Shown: positions 1 to 6,830 of the stretch, in pieces
How the letters are laid out: each line of letters opens with the position of its first letter
How positions within the stretch are numbered: the stretch's first letter is position 1
Assembly: GCA_001799695.1 (NCBI GenBank)
Contig: MGTY01000045.1
Coordinates: 1-32,468 of the forward strand
Length of the DNA stretch: 32,468 bases
Source of the DNA: Elusimicrobia bacterium GWA2_69_24
Lineage (GTDB): Bacteria; Elusimicrobiota; Elusimicrobia; UBA1565
Direction: 5' to 3'
The notes under the pieces: model-generated
What the model was told of the DNA's origin: nothing
Seen by the model: the letters and a program-made list of their open reading frames with translations, nothing else
The model's database searches: none
Program-made: the position numbers and the translations under genes

Positions 1-1682
1 CCGGAGAAGGGGACGCCATCGGGGGACCCGGAGGAGCCGGCTATCCGGGGACCCGCTATGCCGCGAGCCTGGTCGCCCCGGCGAGCGTCAACGGGGTCGT
101 CCTCTCCTCCATCACGGTCGACTGGCAGTGGAGCGCGGGCGGCGGGCTGGAGGGCTACCAGGTGTTCGCCGCCACCGGAGGCGCGCTCTCGGCGCCGCTC
201 GATTCGGCGACGCTGAGCTATCTCAAGTCGGGTCTCGACCCCAATACGGGCTACGGGACCGTCATCCGGGTCCGGGGCTGCGCCGCGACCGCGGATGCCG
301 CCGTCGCTTACAGCACGACGCTGGCCAAACCCGTCGCCAACGCCGCGGTCGCGGCCGTCTATAAGGCGAGCGCGAGTCTGACCTGGGACGCCTTGCCGGC
401 CTCTCCGCCGAAGGATTCGGCGAGCGGCTACCGCGTCGAGGCCTCCACCGCGCCTGATTTCACCGGTACGGTCCGCTCCTCCCAGACCCCGAGCGTGGCC
501 CTCAATGCCCTGGTCGTGGCCGCCCTCGATTCCAACACGACCTACTACTTCCGCGTCGCGACCCTGAACGCGGTGAGCGCGCTGAACTACGGGGCCGCGG
601 TCCTGTCCACTTCGACCCTGCCTTCGGCCGTCCCGGGGCCGGCCGAAGGCGCTTTCCTCGGGGTCTTCGAGTCTTCGGCCGCCGCGGCCTGGGCCGCGGT
701 GCCGCCCTCGCCGCGCTCCGCGAGCGCGGAAGGCTATGTCCTGCAGGCCTCCTCCACCGACTTCGGGGCGGCCGCTCCCGGAGGGGTCATCGTCTCCTCG
801 CGGACCTACAGCATAGGCGTGACCACGCTGTCGGTCGTGTCGCCCGCCTTGGAGCGGAACACGACCTACTACTTCCGCGCCGCGGCCTTGAACGCCAACG
901 GCGCGCCGGGGGACTTCCGCATCCTGGGCGCCACCGCCACCCTGACCCGGGCGGTCGGGCGGCTGGCCGAGGACTTCCTGGAGGTGGGGCTGACCTCCGT
1001 GACCGTGCAGTGGGCCGCGCTGCCCGCCCCGCCTCCGGCCGCGGAGAGCGCGGAGGGCTATCGCGTGGACGCGTCCACCTCGCCGGACTTCCTGGGGACC
1101 CTCTACTCCTCGGCCACGCCCAACGTGGCCTTGAGCACCCTGGCGGTGACGGGTCTCACGCCGGACGTCACCTACTATTTCCGCGCGGGAGGCCTGAACT
1201 GGAACGGCGTGCCCAACTTCGTCGTCCTGGACTCGACCCGGGCCGTGGCCGAGGAGATCGGGGTCATGGTCTCGACGCACGACCTCGACATCGGGGACGT
1301 GAGCGTGAACGCGGAGCTGGTCATCTCCACGAGTTTCATCGTGACCAGCCTGGGGAACGTCGCGCAGACCTACGAGCTCACCGCGGCGACGGTGACGGCG
1401 GGAAGCCCCTGGATCGTCTCCCTGAGTTCAGGGACGGACCAGCTCACTTTGCAGGCGCTGTTCAGCGCGGTCCAGCCCGCCTCCGGCGTTTTCGAAGACG
1501 CGGACAAGCTGCTCGATTCCCGGCTGCGCTGCGATGGCGTCCGTTTCGAATCGGGCCAGTCCTGCGCGGGCGTGGGGGCCGGCCAGGACCGGCTGCTGTG
1601 GCTGAAGCTCGGCATGCCGCGGATCACCAGTACGGAGGCCGAACAGGACCTGCGCATAACGGTGTTCGCCACCCCGCCGTAG
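1..1682 (+). CDS. Exported fibronectin type III repeat protein (5' end outside window)
   Basis: The reading frame is open from the first bases of the window to a TAG at 1680-1682, so the N-terminus is missing. At least three modules of roughly 95 residues follow each other (about 360-650, 650-960 and 990-1250). Each has a Trp near its start, a GYRV-type strand, an SS.TP...L linker and a closing NTTYYFR.A.LN-like motif, the pattern of Fn3 beta-sandwich domains. The last 140 residues or so form a different beta-rich domain with two Cys (RLRCDGV and QSCAGVG). Such proteins are normally surface-exposed or secreted and serve in adhesion or polymer binding, but the target cannot be read here. The next gene converges on it with 17 bases between stops. 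The Fn3 assignment is firm; the role is unknown. Confidence 0.8.
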   Translation, partial: GEGDAIGGPGGAGYPGTRYAASLVAPASVNGVVLSSITVDWQWSAGGGLEGYQVFAATGGALSAPLDSATLSYLKSGLDPNTGYGTVIRVRGCAATADAAVAYSTTLAKPVANAAVAAVYKASASLTWDALPASPPKDSASGYRVEASTAPDFTGTVRSSQTPSVALNALVVAALDSNTTYYFRVATLNAVSALNYGAAVLSTSTLPSAVPGPAEGAFLGVFESSAAAAWAAVPPSPRSASAEGYVLQASSTDFGAAAPGGVIVSSRTYSIGVTTLSVVSPALERNTTYYFRAAALNANGAPGDFRILGATATLTRAVGRLAEDFLEVGLTSVTVQWAALPAPPPAAESAEGYRVDASTSPDFLGTLYSSATPNVALSTLAVTGLTPDVTYYFRAGGLNWNGVPNFVVLDSTRAVAEEIGVMVSTHDLDIGDVSVNAELVISTSFIVTSLGNVAQTYELTAATVTAGSPWIVSLSSGTDQLTLQALFSAVQPASGVFEDADKLLDSRLRCDGVRFESGQSCAGVGAGQDRLLWLKLGMPRITSTEAEQDLRITVFATPP

Positions 1683-1699
1683 CCGCCGGCCGCCCCGGG

Positions 1700-2824
1700 T
1701 CACTTCTTGCCGCTTTCCGCCGGTATGTCCACGTAGACGGCGGGGGTGCCGACCACCAACCCCTCCGGCGTCTCCAGGAGCACCAAAAACGCCGCGTCCT
1801 TCCCGGCGAGGTCGGCGGGGATGTTCAGGTGGAGCCAGGCCTGAGCCGAGCCGCGGGGCGGGATGACGAGGCGCTCCGGCACGACCGCGGCCCAGCGCAC
1901 GTCTTCGGGGGTCGTGAATCCGCTGGGCAGCTTGCGGAAGAACTGCCGCCAGGGTACCGCCTTCGCCGTGAGTTCGAGCGTCTGGTCGGGGCTGGGATTG
2001 GAGATGCGGAAGGTCCCCAGCGCGAGGGAATGAGTGTCCAGGGGGCCGGGATCGGCCCGTTCCACATACAACGAGGCGGGCTGCACCCGGCACACGGTCC
2101 CGGCCTTCCCGCCGGCTGGAGCCTTGGCCGGTACCACGGAGAACCTGAGGTTCCCGGCGACTCCGGCGGCGAGGGTGTCCGCGCCCGTGGTCCGCGCCCA
2201 GACCTGGGCGTGGAAGCGGCGGCCCGCGAGTCCCGGATCCTCGGGCAGGGAGACGATGATGTCGCTGACCCCGGTCTCCCCGGGTTCCAGGCGGTGGTGG
2301 TCGGGGATGACCTGGATCCACCGCGGGTCCGGGATCGGTTCGGGAGCTCCCGCGCCGGAAGACTTCTCGGGGACCGCGGCTTCGATGAGGACGGTCACCG
2401 GGGTGTCGCCCCGGTTCTTGACCGAGTAGGGGCTTCCCCTCAGCTTGCCGACGTCATAGCTGCGTCCCGGTTCCAGTCCGTCCACCGAGACGTTCACGAA
2501 CCGGGAGGAAAGCCCGACGCGGGCGTGCGCCGCCGGCGGCAGGCAGAGGGCCCCCGCCAAGACGAGCCACGAGATGCGCAGGGCGCGCGTCCGCGCGCTA
2601 GTGTAGTGATTCCAACGCTTCTTTACATTTGAAAAGCCGTCATACCGGCTGTCAAGGCCGTCATACCGGCGAAAGCCGGTATCCAGCGTGAGGAACGGAT
2701 TCAAGAGACCTGTTTTGCTGCCTGGACCCCGGCTTTCGCCGGGGTGACGCCTGGTGCCTGGACCCCGGCTTTCGCCGGGGTGACGGATGTAATCGGACTT
2801 ATGACTCACTACACTAGCGCCCAT
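1700..2824 (-). CDS. Exported Ig-like protein with an in-frame MITE insertion in its N-terminus
   Basis: The ATG at 2824 has a strong GGAGG six bases upstream and overlaps the end of the cupin gene, so it is very probably the original start. The first four codons (MGAS) are followed by 72 codons supplied by the repeat element at 2599-2816, then by ARTRALRISWLVLAGALCL, a typical signal-peptide core ending near AAHA. Without the insertion the protein would be about 302 aa with an ordinary signal peptide starting MGASARTRAL. The mature part looks like two beta-sandwich domains (SPYSVKNRGDTPVTVLIE, later FRISNPSPDQTLELTAKA), resembling pilus-chaperone or DUF916-like Ig folds. No enzyme motif is visible. 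It is the last gene of the moaC-tatA-xdhC-cupin operon. The present protein may be mis-exported, or translation may restart inside; the function is unknown. Confidence 0.7.
   Translation of the reverse strand: MGASVVSHKSDYIRHPGESRGPGTRRHPGESRGPGSKTGLLNPFLTLDTGFRRYDGLDSRYDGFSNVKKRWNHYTSARTRALRISWLVLAGALCLPPAAHARVGLSSRFVNVSVDGLEPGRSYDVGKLRGSPYSVKNRGDTPVTVLIEAAVPEKSSGAGAPEPIPDPRWIQVIPDHHRLEPGETGVSDIIVSLPEDPGLAGRRFHAQVWARTTGADTLAAGVAGNLRFSVVPAKAPAGGKAGTVCRVQPASLYVERADPGPLDTHSLALGTFRISNPSPDQTLELTAKAVPWRQFFRKLPSGFTTPEDVRWAAVVPERLVIPPRGSAQAWLHLNIPADLAGKDAAFLVLLETPEGLVVGTPAVYVDIPAESGKK
2599..2816. mobile_element. MITE-like element with TA target duplication
   Basis: Two TA dinucleotides (2599-2600 and 2815-2816) bracket a 214-bp segment whose ends are perfect 9-bp inverted repeats (GTGTAGTGA at 2601, its complement ending at 2814). 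With the palindromic target gcgcTAgcgc the inverted match grows to 15 bp. Inside are two copies of gccgtcataccggc near 2636-2671 and two 30-bp copies of a cctggaccccggc... hairpin unit. No transposase is encoded. TA duplication with short inverted repeats is the habit of IS630/Tc1-mariner-type elements, so this is probably a non-autonomous derivative mobilised in trans. The element plus one TA is 216 bp, exactly 72 codons, with no stop in the host gene's frame. The upstream cupin gene's stop TAG lies at the element edge and is the same before and after insertion. Confidence 0.75.
2720..2785. repeat. Two direct copies of a 30-bp palindromic repeat
   Basis: The 30-bp unit beginning gcctggaccccggctttcgc occurs at 2720-2749 and again at 2756-2785 without mismatch. 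Each unit contains the palindrome ccccggctttcgccgggg. The same family recurs near 5415-5442 and 5729-5760. This is the widespread dispersed repeat that is often mistranslated as PAKAGTQ or RHPGESRGPG peptides. Here it forms the core of the MITE-like element. Confidence 0.85.
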
Positions 2825-3260
2825 CGGCGGCCTCCACCGAGACCAGGAGCCAGGTGTCGCGGAGCAGCGTGCCGGAGCGCAGGGAGTGCGGGGTCCGCGC
2901 CGGCAGGAAAGCGGAGCCTCCGGGGCGCAGCGTCGTCTTCAGATCGCCGGCGCGGACCGCGAGCCGGCCCTTGACCACGACGATGGATGCCGGGCCCGCC
3001 CAGGCCCGTTCCGGGACGCCGCAGCGGGCCTTCAGGCGCAGGAGCCGGAGTTCCGACCCCGCGGCCGGGCCTTCGCGCAGCAGCGCCGTCGCCGCGCAGG
3101 GGGGCCAGACGGGATCCGGGCTCCAGGAGACCTCTTCAGGGATCGTGAACTGCACCGCCGAGCCCGGCTTGACGCCGATGCGCAGGGCGTAGGCCGCGGA
3201 TGCGGAAAGCGCGGCCGCCGCCAGGAGCGGCAGGATGCGCCCCGGCGGGACCCGCCTCAT
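2814..3260 (-). CDS. Exported single-domain cupin protein
   Basis: This 148-aa protein starts at an ATG placed directly after the xdhC stop codon (TAG then ATG). Residues 1-25 form a signal peptide (RILPLLAAAALSASAAYA). The second half has the cupin pattern: VVVKGRLAVRAGD, then PGGSAFLPARTPHSLRSGT with the PG..F.PA..PH motif that supplies one metal-binding His in this fold. Only part of the usual metal set is visible (first cupin motif weak, no HxH), so metal binding is uncertain. A preceding Cys pair (PPCAATALL, KARCGVPE) might form a disulphide in the periplasm. It overlaps the start of the following exported Ig-like gene by 11 bases, which suggests translational coupling. The fold is fairly sure; the ligand is unknown. 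Confidence 0.65.
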   Translation of the reverse strand: MRRVPPGRILPLLAAAALSASAAYALRIGVKPGSAVQFTIPEEVSWSPDPVWPPCAATALLREGPAAGSELRLLRLKARCGVPERAWAGPASIVVVKGRLAVRAGDLKTTLRPGGSAFLPARTPHSLRSGTLLRDTWLLVSVEAADGR

Positions 3261-4043
3261 CTAGCGGAGCGCTTCCCGGCCGGCGTCGTGGAAGGCCGCG
3301 ATCAATTGGGCGGACACGCTGATCGCGATCTCGCGCGGGGACTTCCCGCCGATGGGCAGTCCGATGGGGCAGGTGACCCGGTCGAGTTCCGCGTCCGTGA
3401 ATCCTTCCTTCCCCATCTCGCCGCGCATGGCCTGCCATTTCGTCCCGCTGCCGATCATCCCCAGATAGCGGCAGGGCTTGCGGATGACCGCGGTCAGGAT
3501 CTGCCGGTCGAAGCGGTGGGACGGGGTCATGATGACGACGAAGGTCTTCTCCGCGCTCCAGCGGGCCGCGGCCACGAAGTCCGCCCAGCCGGTTTGGTGG
3601 CGGCGGGTGCCGGCGGGGATGCGGTCCGACTGCACCCACTCCCCGCGCTCGTCGACGAGGTGCACGGCGAAGGGGGCGTCCGCGAGGGTCTGCGCCATGG
3701 CCTGCCCCACGTGTCCCGCGCCGAAGACGTAGACTTCGGGCCGGTCGTTGACGAGCTCGAGGAACATCTCGACCTCGCCGCCGCAGAGCTGGTCGGCCTC
3801 CGGGGTCAGGGGGTAGGTGACTAGCTTGGAGGCGCCGGCCGCCAGGCAGGCTTTGGCGTCGGCCAGGGCCTTCAGCTCGCTGCCCCCGCCGCCCACGGTG
3901 CCGAAGAAGGTCCCGTCGGCCAGGACGAGCATCTTAGCGCCCGCCTCGCGCGGCGTGGAACCGGCGACGCGCACCACCGTGGCGACCACGAAGGGCAAGC
4001 CCTGCCCGCGCAGCTCAGCCGCCTTCTCGACCCAATCCCACAT
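3261..4043 (-). CDS. XdhC/CoxI family protein (molybdenum cofactor insertion or maturation factor)
   Basis: The 260-aa product starts at MWDWVEKAAELRGQG. An upstream extension in the same frame is non-homologous and overlaps tatA, so the ATG at 4043 was chosen. The N-terminal part has the XdhC/CoxI signature (FVVATVVRVAGSTPREAGAK, then GTVGGGGSE). The C-terminal half is a Rossmann domain with VYVFGAGHVGQAMAQTL and HLVDERGEW. Family members bind and deliver sulphurated molybdenum cofactor to xanthine dehydrogenase or CO-dehydrogenase-type hydroxylases. No such hydroxylase is in the window, so the client is elsewhere or outside it. It lies 10 bases after tatA and directly before the cupin gene. 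Co-location with moaC supports a molybdenum cofactor role. Confidence 0.85.
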   Translation of the reverse strand: MWDWVEKAAELRGQGLPFVVATVVRVAGSTPREAGAKMLVLADGTFFGTVGGGGSELKALADAKACLAAGASKLVTYPLTPEADQLCGGEVEMFLELVNDRPEVYVFGAGHVGQAMAQTLADAPFAVHLVDERGEWVQSDRIPAGTRRHQTGWADFVAAARWSAEKTFVVIMTPSHRFDRQILTAVIRKPCRYLGMIGSGTKWQAMRGEMGKEGFTDAELDRVTCPIGLPIGGKSPREIAISVSAQLIAAFHDAGREALR

Positions 4044-4053
4044 GGCCGGGGCC

Positions 4054-4227
4054 TCAGGGCGCGTCGTCGGAGGGCGGGTCTTTGGGCTCTTCGCTGAGGC
4101 CCTTCTTGAAGGAGTGGACGCTCTGCCCCAAGGAGCGCGCGACCTCGGTGAGGCGCTTGCCTCCAAAAAGGAGCAGCGCGATGACGAGGACGAGCAGCAG
4201 CTCGCCCATTCCCAGATTCGGCAGCAT
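4054..4227 (-). CDS. tatA: Twin-arginine translocase subunit TatA/TatE
   Basis: A short 57-aa frame, MLPNLGMGELLLVLVIALLL..., sits between moaC and xdhC with a 1-base gap after the moaC stop. It has the full TatA layout: a short periplasmic N-terminus, one membrane helix (about residues 8-21), the FGGKRL hinge (21-26), the amphipathic helix TEVARSLGQSVHSFKKG (27-43), and a short acidic tail. TatA multimers form the pore that exports folded proteins, classically those carrying cofactors such as molybdopterin. No tatB or tatC is nearby. The operon position between a molybdopterin synthesis gene and a cofactor-insertion gene fits export of a molybdoenzyme. At 57 aa it is at the short end for the family but contains every essential element. 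Confidence 0.88.
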   Translation of the reverse strand: MLPNLGMGELLLVLVIALLLFGGKRLTEVARSLGQSVHSFKKGLSEEPKDPPSDDAP

Positions 4228-4228
4228 G

Positions 4229-4675
4229 TCAGCCTCCCTTCCGCTTTTCTACGAGGGCGATCGGCCCGATCACCATGTCCTGGTCCACGGCCTTGCACAT
4301 GTCGTAGACCGTGAGCGCGGCGACCGACACCGCGGTCAAAGCCTCCATCTCGATGCCGGTGCGGGCGGAGCAGACCGCCCGGGCCGCGATGACCACGCCG
4401 TCATCCTGGAGCTCGAAGTCCACCCCGACCTTGTCGATGGGGATGTTGTGGCAGAGCGGGATGAGCTCCCAGGTCTTCTTGGCCGCGGCGATGCCGGCGA
4501 GCCGGGCGGCGGCGAGCACGTCGCCCTTGCGCACGCCGTTCTCGCGGATGAGGGCGAGCGTGGGCGGCTGGAGGAATATCTTTCCGCGCGCGACGGCCTC
4601 GCGGCGGACCACGGGTTTGGCGCTGACGTCCACCATGTCGGCCTTGCCGGCCTCGTTCACGTGTGTAAGGCCCAT
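4229..4675 (-). CDS. moaC: Cyclic pyranopterin monophosphate synthase MoaC
   Basis: The 148-aa product has family-typical length and motifs throughout: MVDVSAKPVVRREAVARG (14-31), RENGVRKGDVLAAARLAG (44-61), LIPLCHNIPID (71-81) and GIEMEALTAVSVAALTVYDM (107-126) followed by CKAVDQDM. MoaC converts 3',8-cyclo-GTP, made by MoaA, to cyclic pyranopterin monophosphate, the first pterin intermediate of molybdenum cofactor. It is cytoplasmic. It is the first gene of the minus-strand operon continuing into tatA and xdhC. No clear ribosome site precedes the ATG at 4675. No moaA, moaD or moaE is in the window. Confidence 0.95.
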   Translation of the reverse strand: MGLTHVNEAGKADMVDVSAKPVVRREAVARGKIFLQPPTLALIRENGVRKGDVLAAARLAGIAAAKKTWELIPLCHNIPIDKVGVDFELQDDGVVIAARAVCSARTGIEMEALTAVSVAALTVYDMCKAVDQDMVIGPIALVEKRKGG

Positions 4676-4715
4676 ATCAGAAACAGTTTACCAAAACCAT
4701 ATTGCCCCCTCGACT

Positions 4716-4742
4716 ACTCGCCTCCCCGTGGGGGAGGCGAGT
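4716..4742. repeat. Perfect 12-bp stem hairpin in the moaC / 4830 divergent gap
   Basis: actcgcctcccc (4716-4727) and its exact complement (4731-4742) are separated by GTG. The stem is GC-rich but is not followed by a T-run on either strand, and it lies upstream of both neighbouring genes, so it is not a normal terminator. It may be a dispersed repeat or a protein-binding palindrome. Confidence 0.5.
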
Positions 4743-4750
4743 GACACCAG

Positions 4751-4778
4751 TTTACTTTAAATTTACCTTCCCTTCATC
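4751..4778 (+). promoter_or_regulatory. Candidate three-unit 11-base phased direct repeat (weak PhoB-box-like site)
   Basis: TTTACT (4751), TTTACC (4762) and TTCATC (4773) start exactly 11 bases apart, with AT-rich spacers. The last ends 51 bases before the ATG at 4830 and reads in its sense direction. The geometry equals the TTCAGC repeats later in the window, but the hexamers differ, so this is a tentative match. Confidence 0.35.
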
Positions 4779-4829
4779 GGGCCGCAACAGCGGAGGGGCA
4801 TCCTTGGAGCGGGTGGCGGAGGAGGGGAT

Positions 4830-5453
4830 ATGAGAACGGTTTCCCTGGTTTTGGCGGTGGGCGCGGCCCTCGCGCTCTGCGCCGCGGACGCCGCGGCCGG
4901 CTACAAGATGCGCCCCGGCGAGAGCCGGGGGGCTTCCAGCGTGACCCAGCGGACCCAAAGCGTCTGCCGGGCCCGGGTCCAGGCCTTCCAGCGGGCTCTG
5001 CCGCCGGTCATCACCCCGGTGCCGGGGCCGACCACGCCGGACACCCCGGTCCCGGCGCCAGCTGCTCCGCAGGACGAATACGGCCCCCGGATCACCCCGC
5101 CCGAGGGGACCCCGCAGCCGGGGTTCGATCAGTGGGCCGTGCGCACCTTCCAGACGAGCGAGGCCGCGGCACCGGCCATGGGACAGCCCGCCAAGAGCAT
5201 CCGCGACGAATACCTCGAACGCATCGAGAAGTCCCGGCAGGGGGATGACGGCGCCCAGGACCTGCCCTACACCCATACCACGGTCTGGACCCCGGCCCCC
5301 GCCGCATCATCCGGCGGGTCCGTCGCTTCCGGCGCCGCCGCGGCCGCGGACCCGTTCGCCTGGGCTCAGCCGGCCTCAGGTCTCCATAACCGCGACCAGG
5401 GCGGACCCGGCTTCGTCGTCCCGGCGAAAGCCGGGACCCAGGAGCTGCCGTAA
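4830..5453 (+). CDS. Small exported Pro/Ala-rich protein of unknown function, C-terminus formed by repeat DNA
   Basis: The ATG follows a good GGAGGGG site. The 207-aa product starts with a signal peptide (MRTVSLVLAVGAALALCA, cleavage near AAAG). The rest is low-complexity and rich in Pro, Ala, Thr and Gln (PVITPVPGPTTPDTPVPAPA), with one Cys and no recognised domain. The last residues, GFVVPAKAGTQELP, are a translation of the dispersed GTC(A/G)TCCCGGCGAAAGCCGGG repeat, and the stop TAA (5451-5453) is at the edge of the inserted element. The original C-terminus has therefore been replaced or extended by repeat sequence. It is divergent from moaC. No function can be assigned. Confidence 0.65.
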   Translation: MRTVSLVLAVGAALALCAADAAAGYKMRPGESRGASSVTQRTQSVCRARVQAFQRALPPVITPVPGPTTPDTPVPAPAAPQDEYGPRITPPEGTPQPGFDQWAVRTFQTSEAAAPAMGQPAKSIRDEYLERIEKSRQGDDGAQDLPYTHTTVWTPAPAASSGGSVASGAAAAADPFAWAQPASGLHNRDQGGPGFVVPAKAGTQELP

Positions 5454-5760
5454 GGGCTCGCAATGAAATAAGTGGCGCACTTCGGAGGCCCGATGTTGAG
5501 CCGATTTCTAGGCGCGAGGAGCGCGCATAGCGTGAGCTATGCAAGCGACGAGCAACGAAGAAATCGGCCAATAGCGGGCCTCCCCGGAGGGCCGGGGCGC
5601 TTTTGGGCTGCGCCTTCGCGCTGCTCGACTTACAGGCCTTAAGGCCTGCGCGTCTCGCATCGCTTCGGCTCGCCTCAAAAATCGCCTCCGGCGAAATGTG
5701 CCACTTATTTCATTGCGAGCCCTAAGAGCCTGGACCCCGGGTCAAGCCCGGGGTGACGAC
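5415..5760. repeat. Outer inverted repeat (PAKAGTQ-type) split by a second element
   Basis: The arm at 5415-5442 (gtcgtcccggcgaaagccgg then gacccagg) and the arm at 5729-5760 (cctggaccccgggtcaagcc then cggggtgacgac) are imperfect inverted copies of one another. They belong to the same family as the 30-bp units at 2720-2785. Removing 5454-5723 would bring the arms to about 15 bases apart, so a single palindromic repeat was probably interrupted by the element at 5453-5723. Confidence 0.6.
5453..5723. mobile_element. MITE-like element with 27-bp terminal inverted repeats
   Basis: The first 27 bases (5453-5479, agggctcgcaatgaaataag...) and the last 27 (5697-5723) are inverted copies with one mismatch. 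TAAG occurs at both junctions (5451-5454 and 5723-5726), suggesting a short target duplication, although its exact length is ambiguous. The interior contains a second nested palindrome: cggaggcccg...agccgatttct near 5484-5510 pairs with agaaatcggcc...cgggcctcc near 5563-5583, around a core gcatagcgtgagctatgc. No protein is encoded. About 270 bp, non-autonomous; it would form a large cruciform or RNA hairpin. It fills the stretch between the genes at 4830 and 5774. Confidence 0.7.
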
Positions 5761-5773
5761 TCACGGATAGGCA

Positions 5774-6343
5774 TTATGCCCCAGCCTCTTTCGTCGGGGT
5801 CGTCCACATGAGGATCCCGGTCCCCAGCGCGCGCACCGCCGCGTAGCCGAAGAGCAGGAAGCCGACCGGGAAGAGCAGGAGGATCCCGGTCAGGAGCGCG
5901 CCTCCCGACAGGGAGGCCTTGAGGTCGGATGGCGTCTCCTCCGACTCCAGGAGCTTGTGCCCGTACTCCGGCCAGACCCCCAGCGCGCCGCGGAACACCA
6001 CCAGCCCGGCCGCGCACAGGATCAGGAGGGCCACGGCCTGCATGGGCTGGACCGTTTCGCCGGTCTTGGCCGCGACCACGAACACTAGGAAGCCGACGAC
6101 GGCGTTTATCAGGCCGATCCAGAAGGTCTTCCATGAGGAATGATCCCGGAGGACCTGGTCCGCGGAGCGGGCCAGCTTGGGGAAGGTCATCCGTCCCCAG
6201 ACCACGAACGCCGTGACTCCGATGCCCAGGCATAATATCGTGGCCAGCCCTTCCACCGGGTTCCGGGGCCCTTCCGCCCACGCGGCTTGCGGGAGCAGGC
6301 AGACGAGCGCGGCCATCCTACCCAGGACCTTCTTTTCAATCAT
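5774..6343 (-). CDS. Membrane protein of unknown function in an ECF sigma operon
   Basis: The 189-aa product begins MIEKKVLGRMAALVCLLPQAAWAEG, a signal peptide or first helix. It then has four to five hydrophobic segments (about 33-51, 74-92, 101-119 and 148-180), so it is an integral inner-membrane protein. The C-terminus is short and hydrophilic. Its ATG overlaps the anti-sigma gene by 8 bases, and it is the last gene of the sigma - anti-sigma operon, which implies a link to the same envelope response. It might help sense the signal or be a target. I recognise no family. Confidence 0.7.
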   Translation of the reverse strand: MIEKKVLGRMAALVCLLPQAAWAEGPRNPVEGLATILCLGIGVTAFVVWGRMTFPKLARSADQVLRDHSSWKTFWIGLINAVVGFLVFVVAAKTGETVQPMQAVALLILCAAGLVVFRGALGVWPEYGHKLLESEETPSDLKASLSGGALLTGILLLFPVGFLLFGYAAVRALGTGILMWTTPTKEAGA

Positions 6344-6830
6344 CGTTCCTCCGTGCGGGGTGAAGCAGCAGCGTGCGCATCGTGGAAAGCCACAGGAGCC
6401 CGGCCAGCGCCAGCGTGCCGAGGGTGAGGGCCAGGGGCGGGGCCGAGACGCCGGCCAGGAGCGCGAGCTCCGGTTCCGGGAGCCGGAAGGCCTCGGCGAA
6501 GGGCGCGAGCAGGGACTGCCCGCCCCAGGGCCAGGCGAGACGCCACGCCGCGGCCGTCAGGGTGAGCCCGAGGAAGAGCCCGGCGGGGGTCGGCTCGGGT
6601 ACCAACTCCGCGGCGCGTATACGCGCCAGGACCCTCGGGGCCAGGGACGCCGCCGGGGCCTCGGTCCGCAGCGCGCTTCGGATGAGCGCGTCCAGTCCCC
6701 GGGCCCGGTCCGCGTAGCCGCGGCAGGCGGGGCAGCCTTCCTGGTGCGCGCGGGCTTCCGGCGTCAGCGTGTCCGACACTGCCCCGTCGAGCCGGGACCA
6801 TACCGCTTCGCGCAGGTCCTCGCAGTTCAC
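6336..6830 (-). CDS. Zinc-finger anti-sigma factor with membrane anchor
   Basis: The 164-aa product starts at a GTG whose GTGA overlaps the sigma factor stop. Near the N-terminus it has the zinc-binding anti-sigma (ZAS) pattern: Cys3, then AHQEGCPACRGYADR with His29, Cys33 and Cys36. Residues 38-75 are helical and would clamp the sigma factor. Two hydrophobic segments follow (about 81-97 and 121-147), so the protein is membrane-anchored with the ZAS domain in the cytoplasm. By family knowledge it holds the partner sigma factor inactive until an envelope signal releases it. The HxxxCxxC motif and gene order make the assignment strong; the inducing signal is unknown. Confidence 0.88.
   Translation of the reverse strand: MNCEDLREAVWSRLDGAVSDTLTPEARAHQEGCPACRGYADRARGLDALIRSALRTEAPAASLAPRVLARIRAAELVPEPTPAGLFLGLTLTAAAWRLAWPWGGQSLLAPFAEAFRLPEPELALLAGVSAPPLALTLGTLALAGLLWLSTMRTLLLHPARRNDD

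Noticed and set aside
360..1250. Repeated DNA in the first gene as tandem nucleotide repeats
   Set aside because: The repetition is at protein level (diverged Fn3 modules); the nucleotide sequences are only loosely similar.
2720..2785. Spaced palindromic repeats as a CRISPR array
   Set aside because: Only two units with a 6-base spacer and no cas genes; the unit belongs to a dispersed repeat family.
4716..4742. Perfect hairpin as a transcription terminator
   Set aside because: It lies upstream of both divergent genes and has no T-run on either side.
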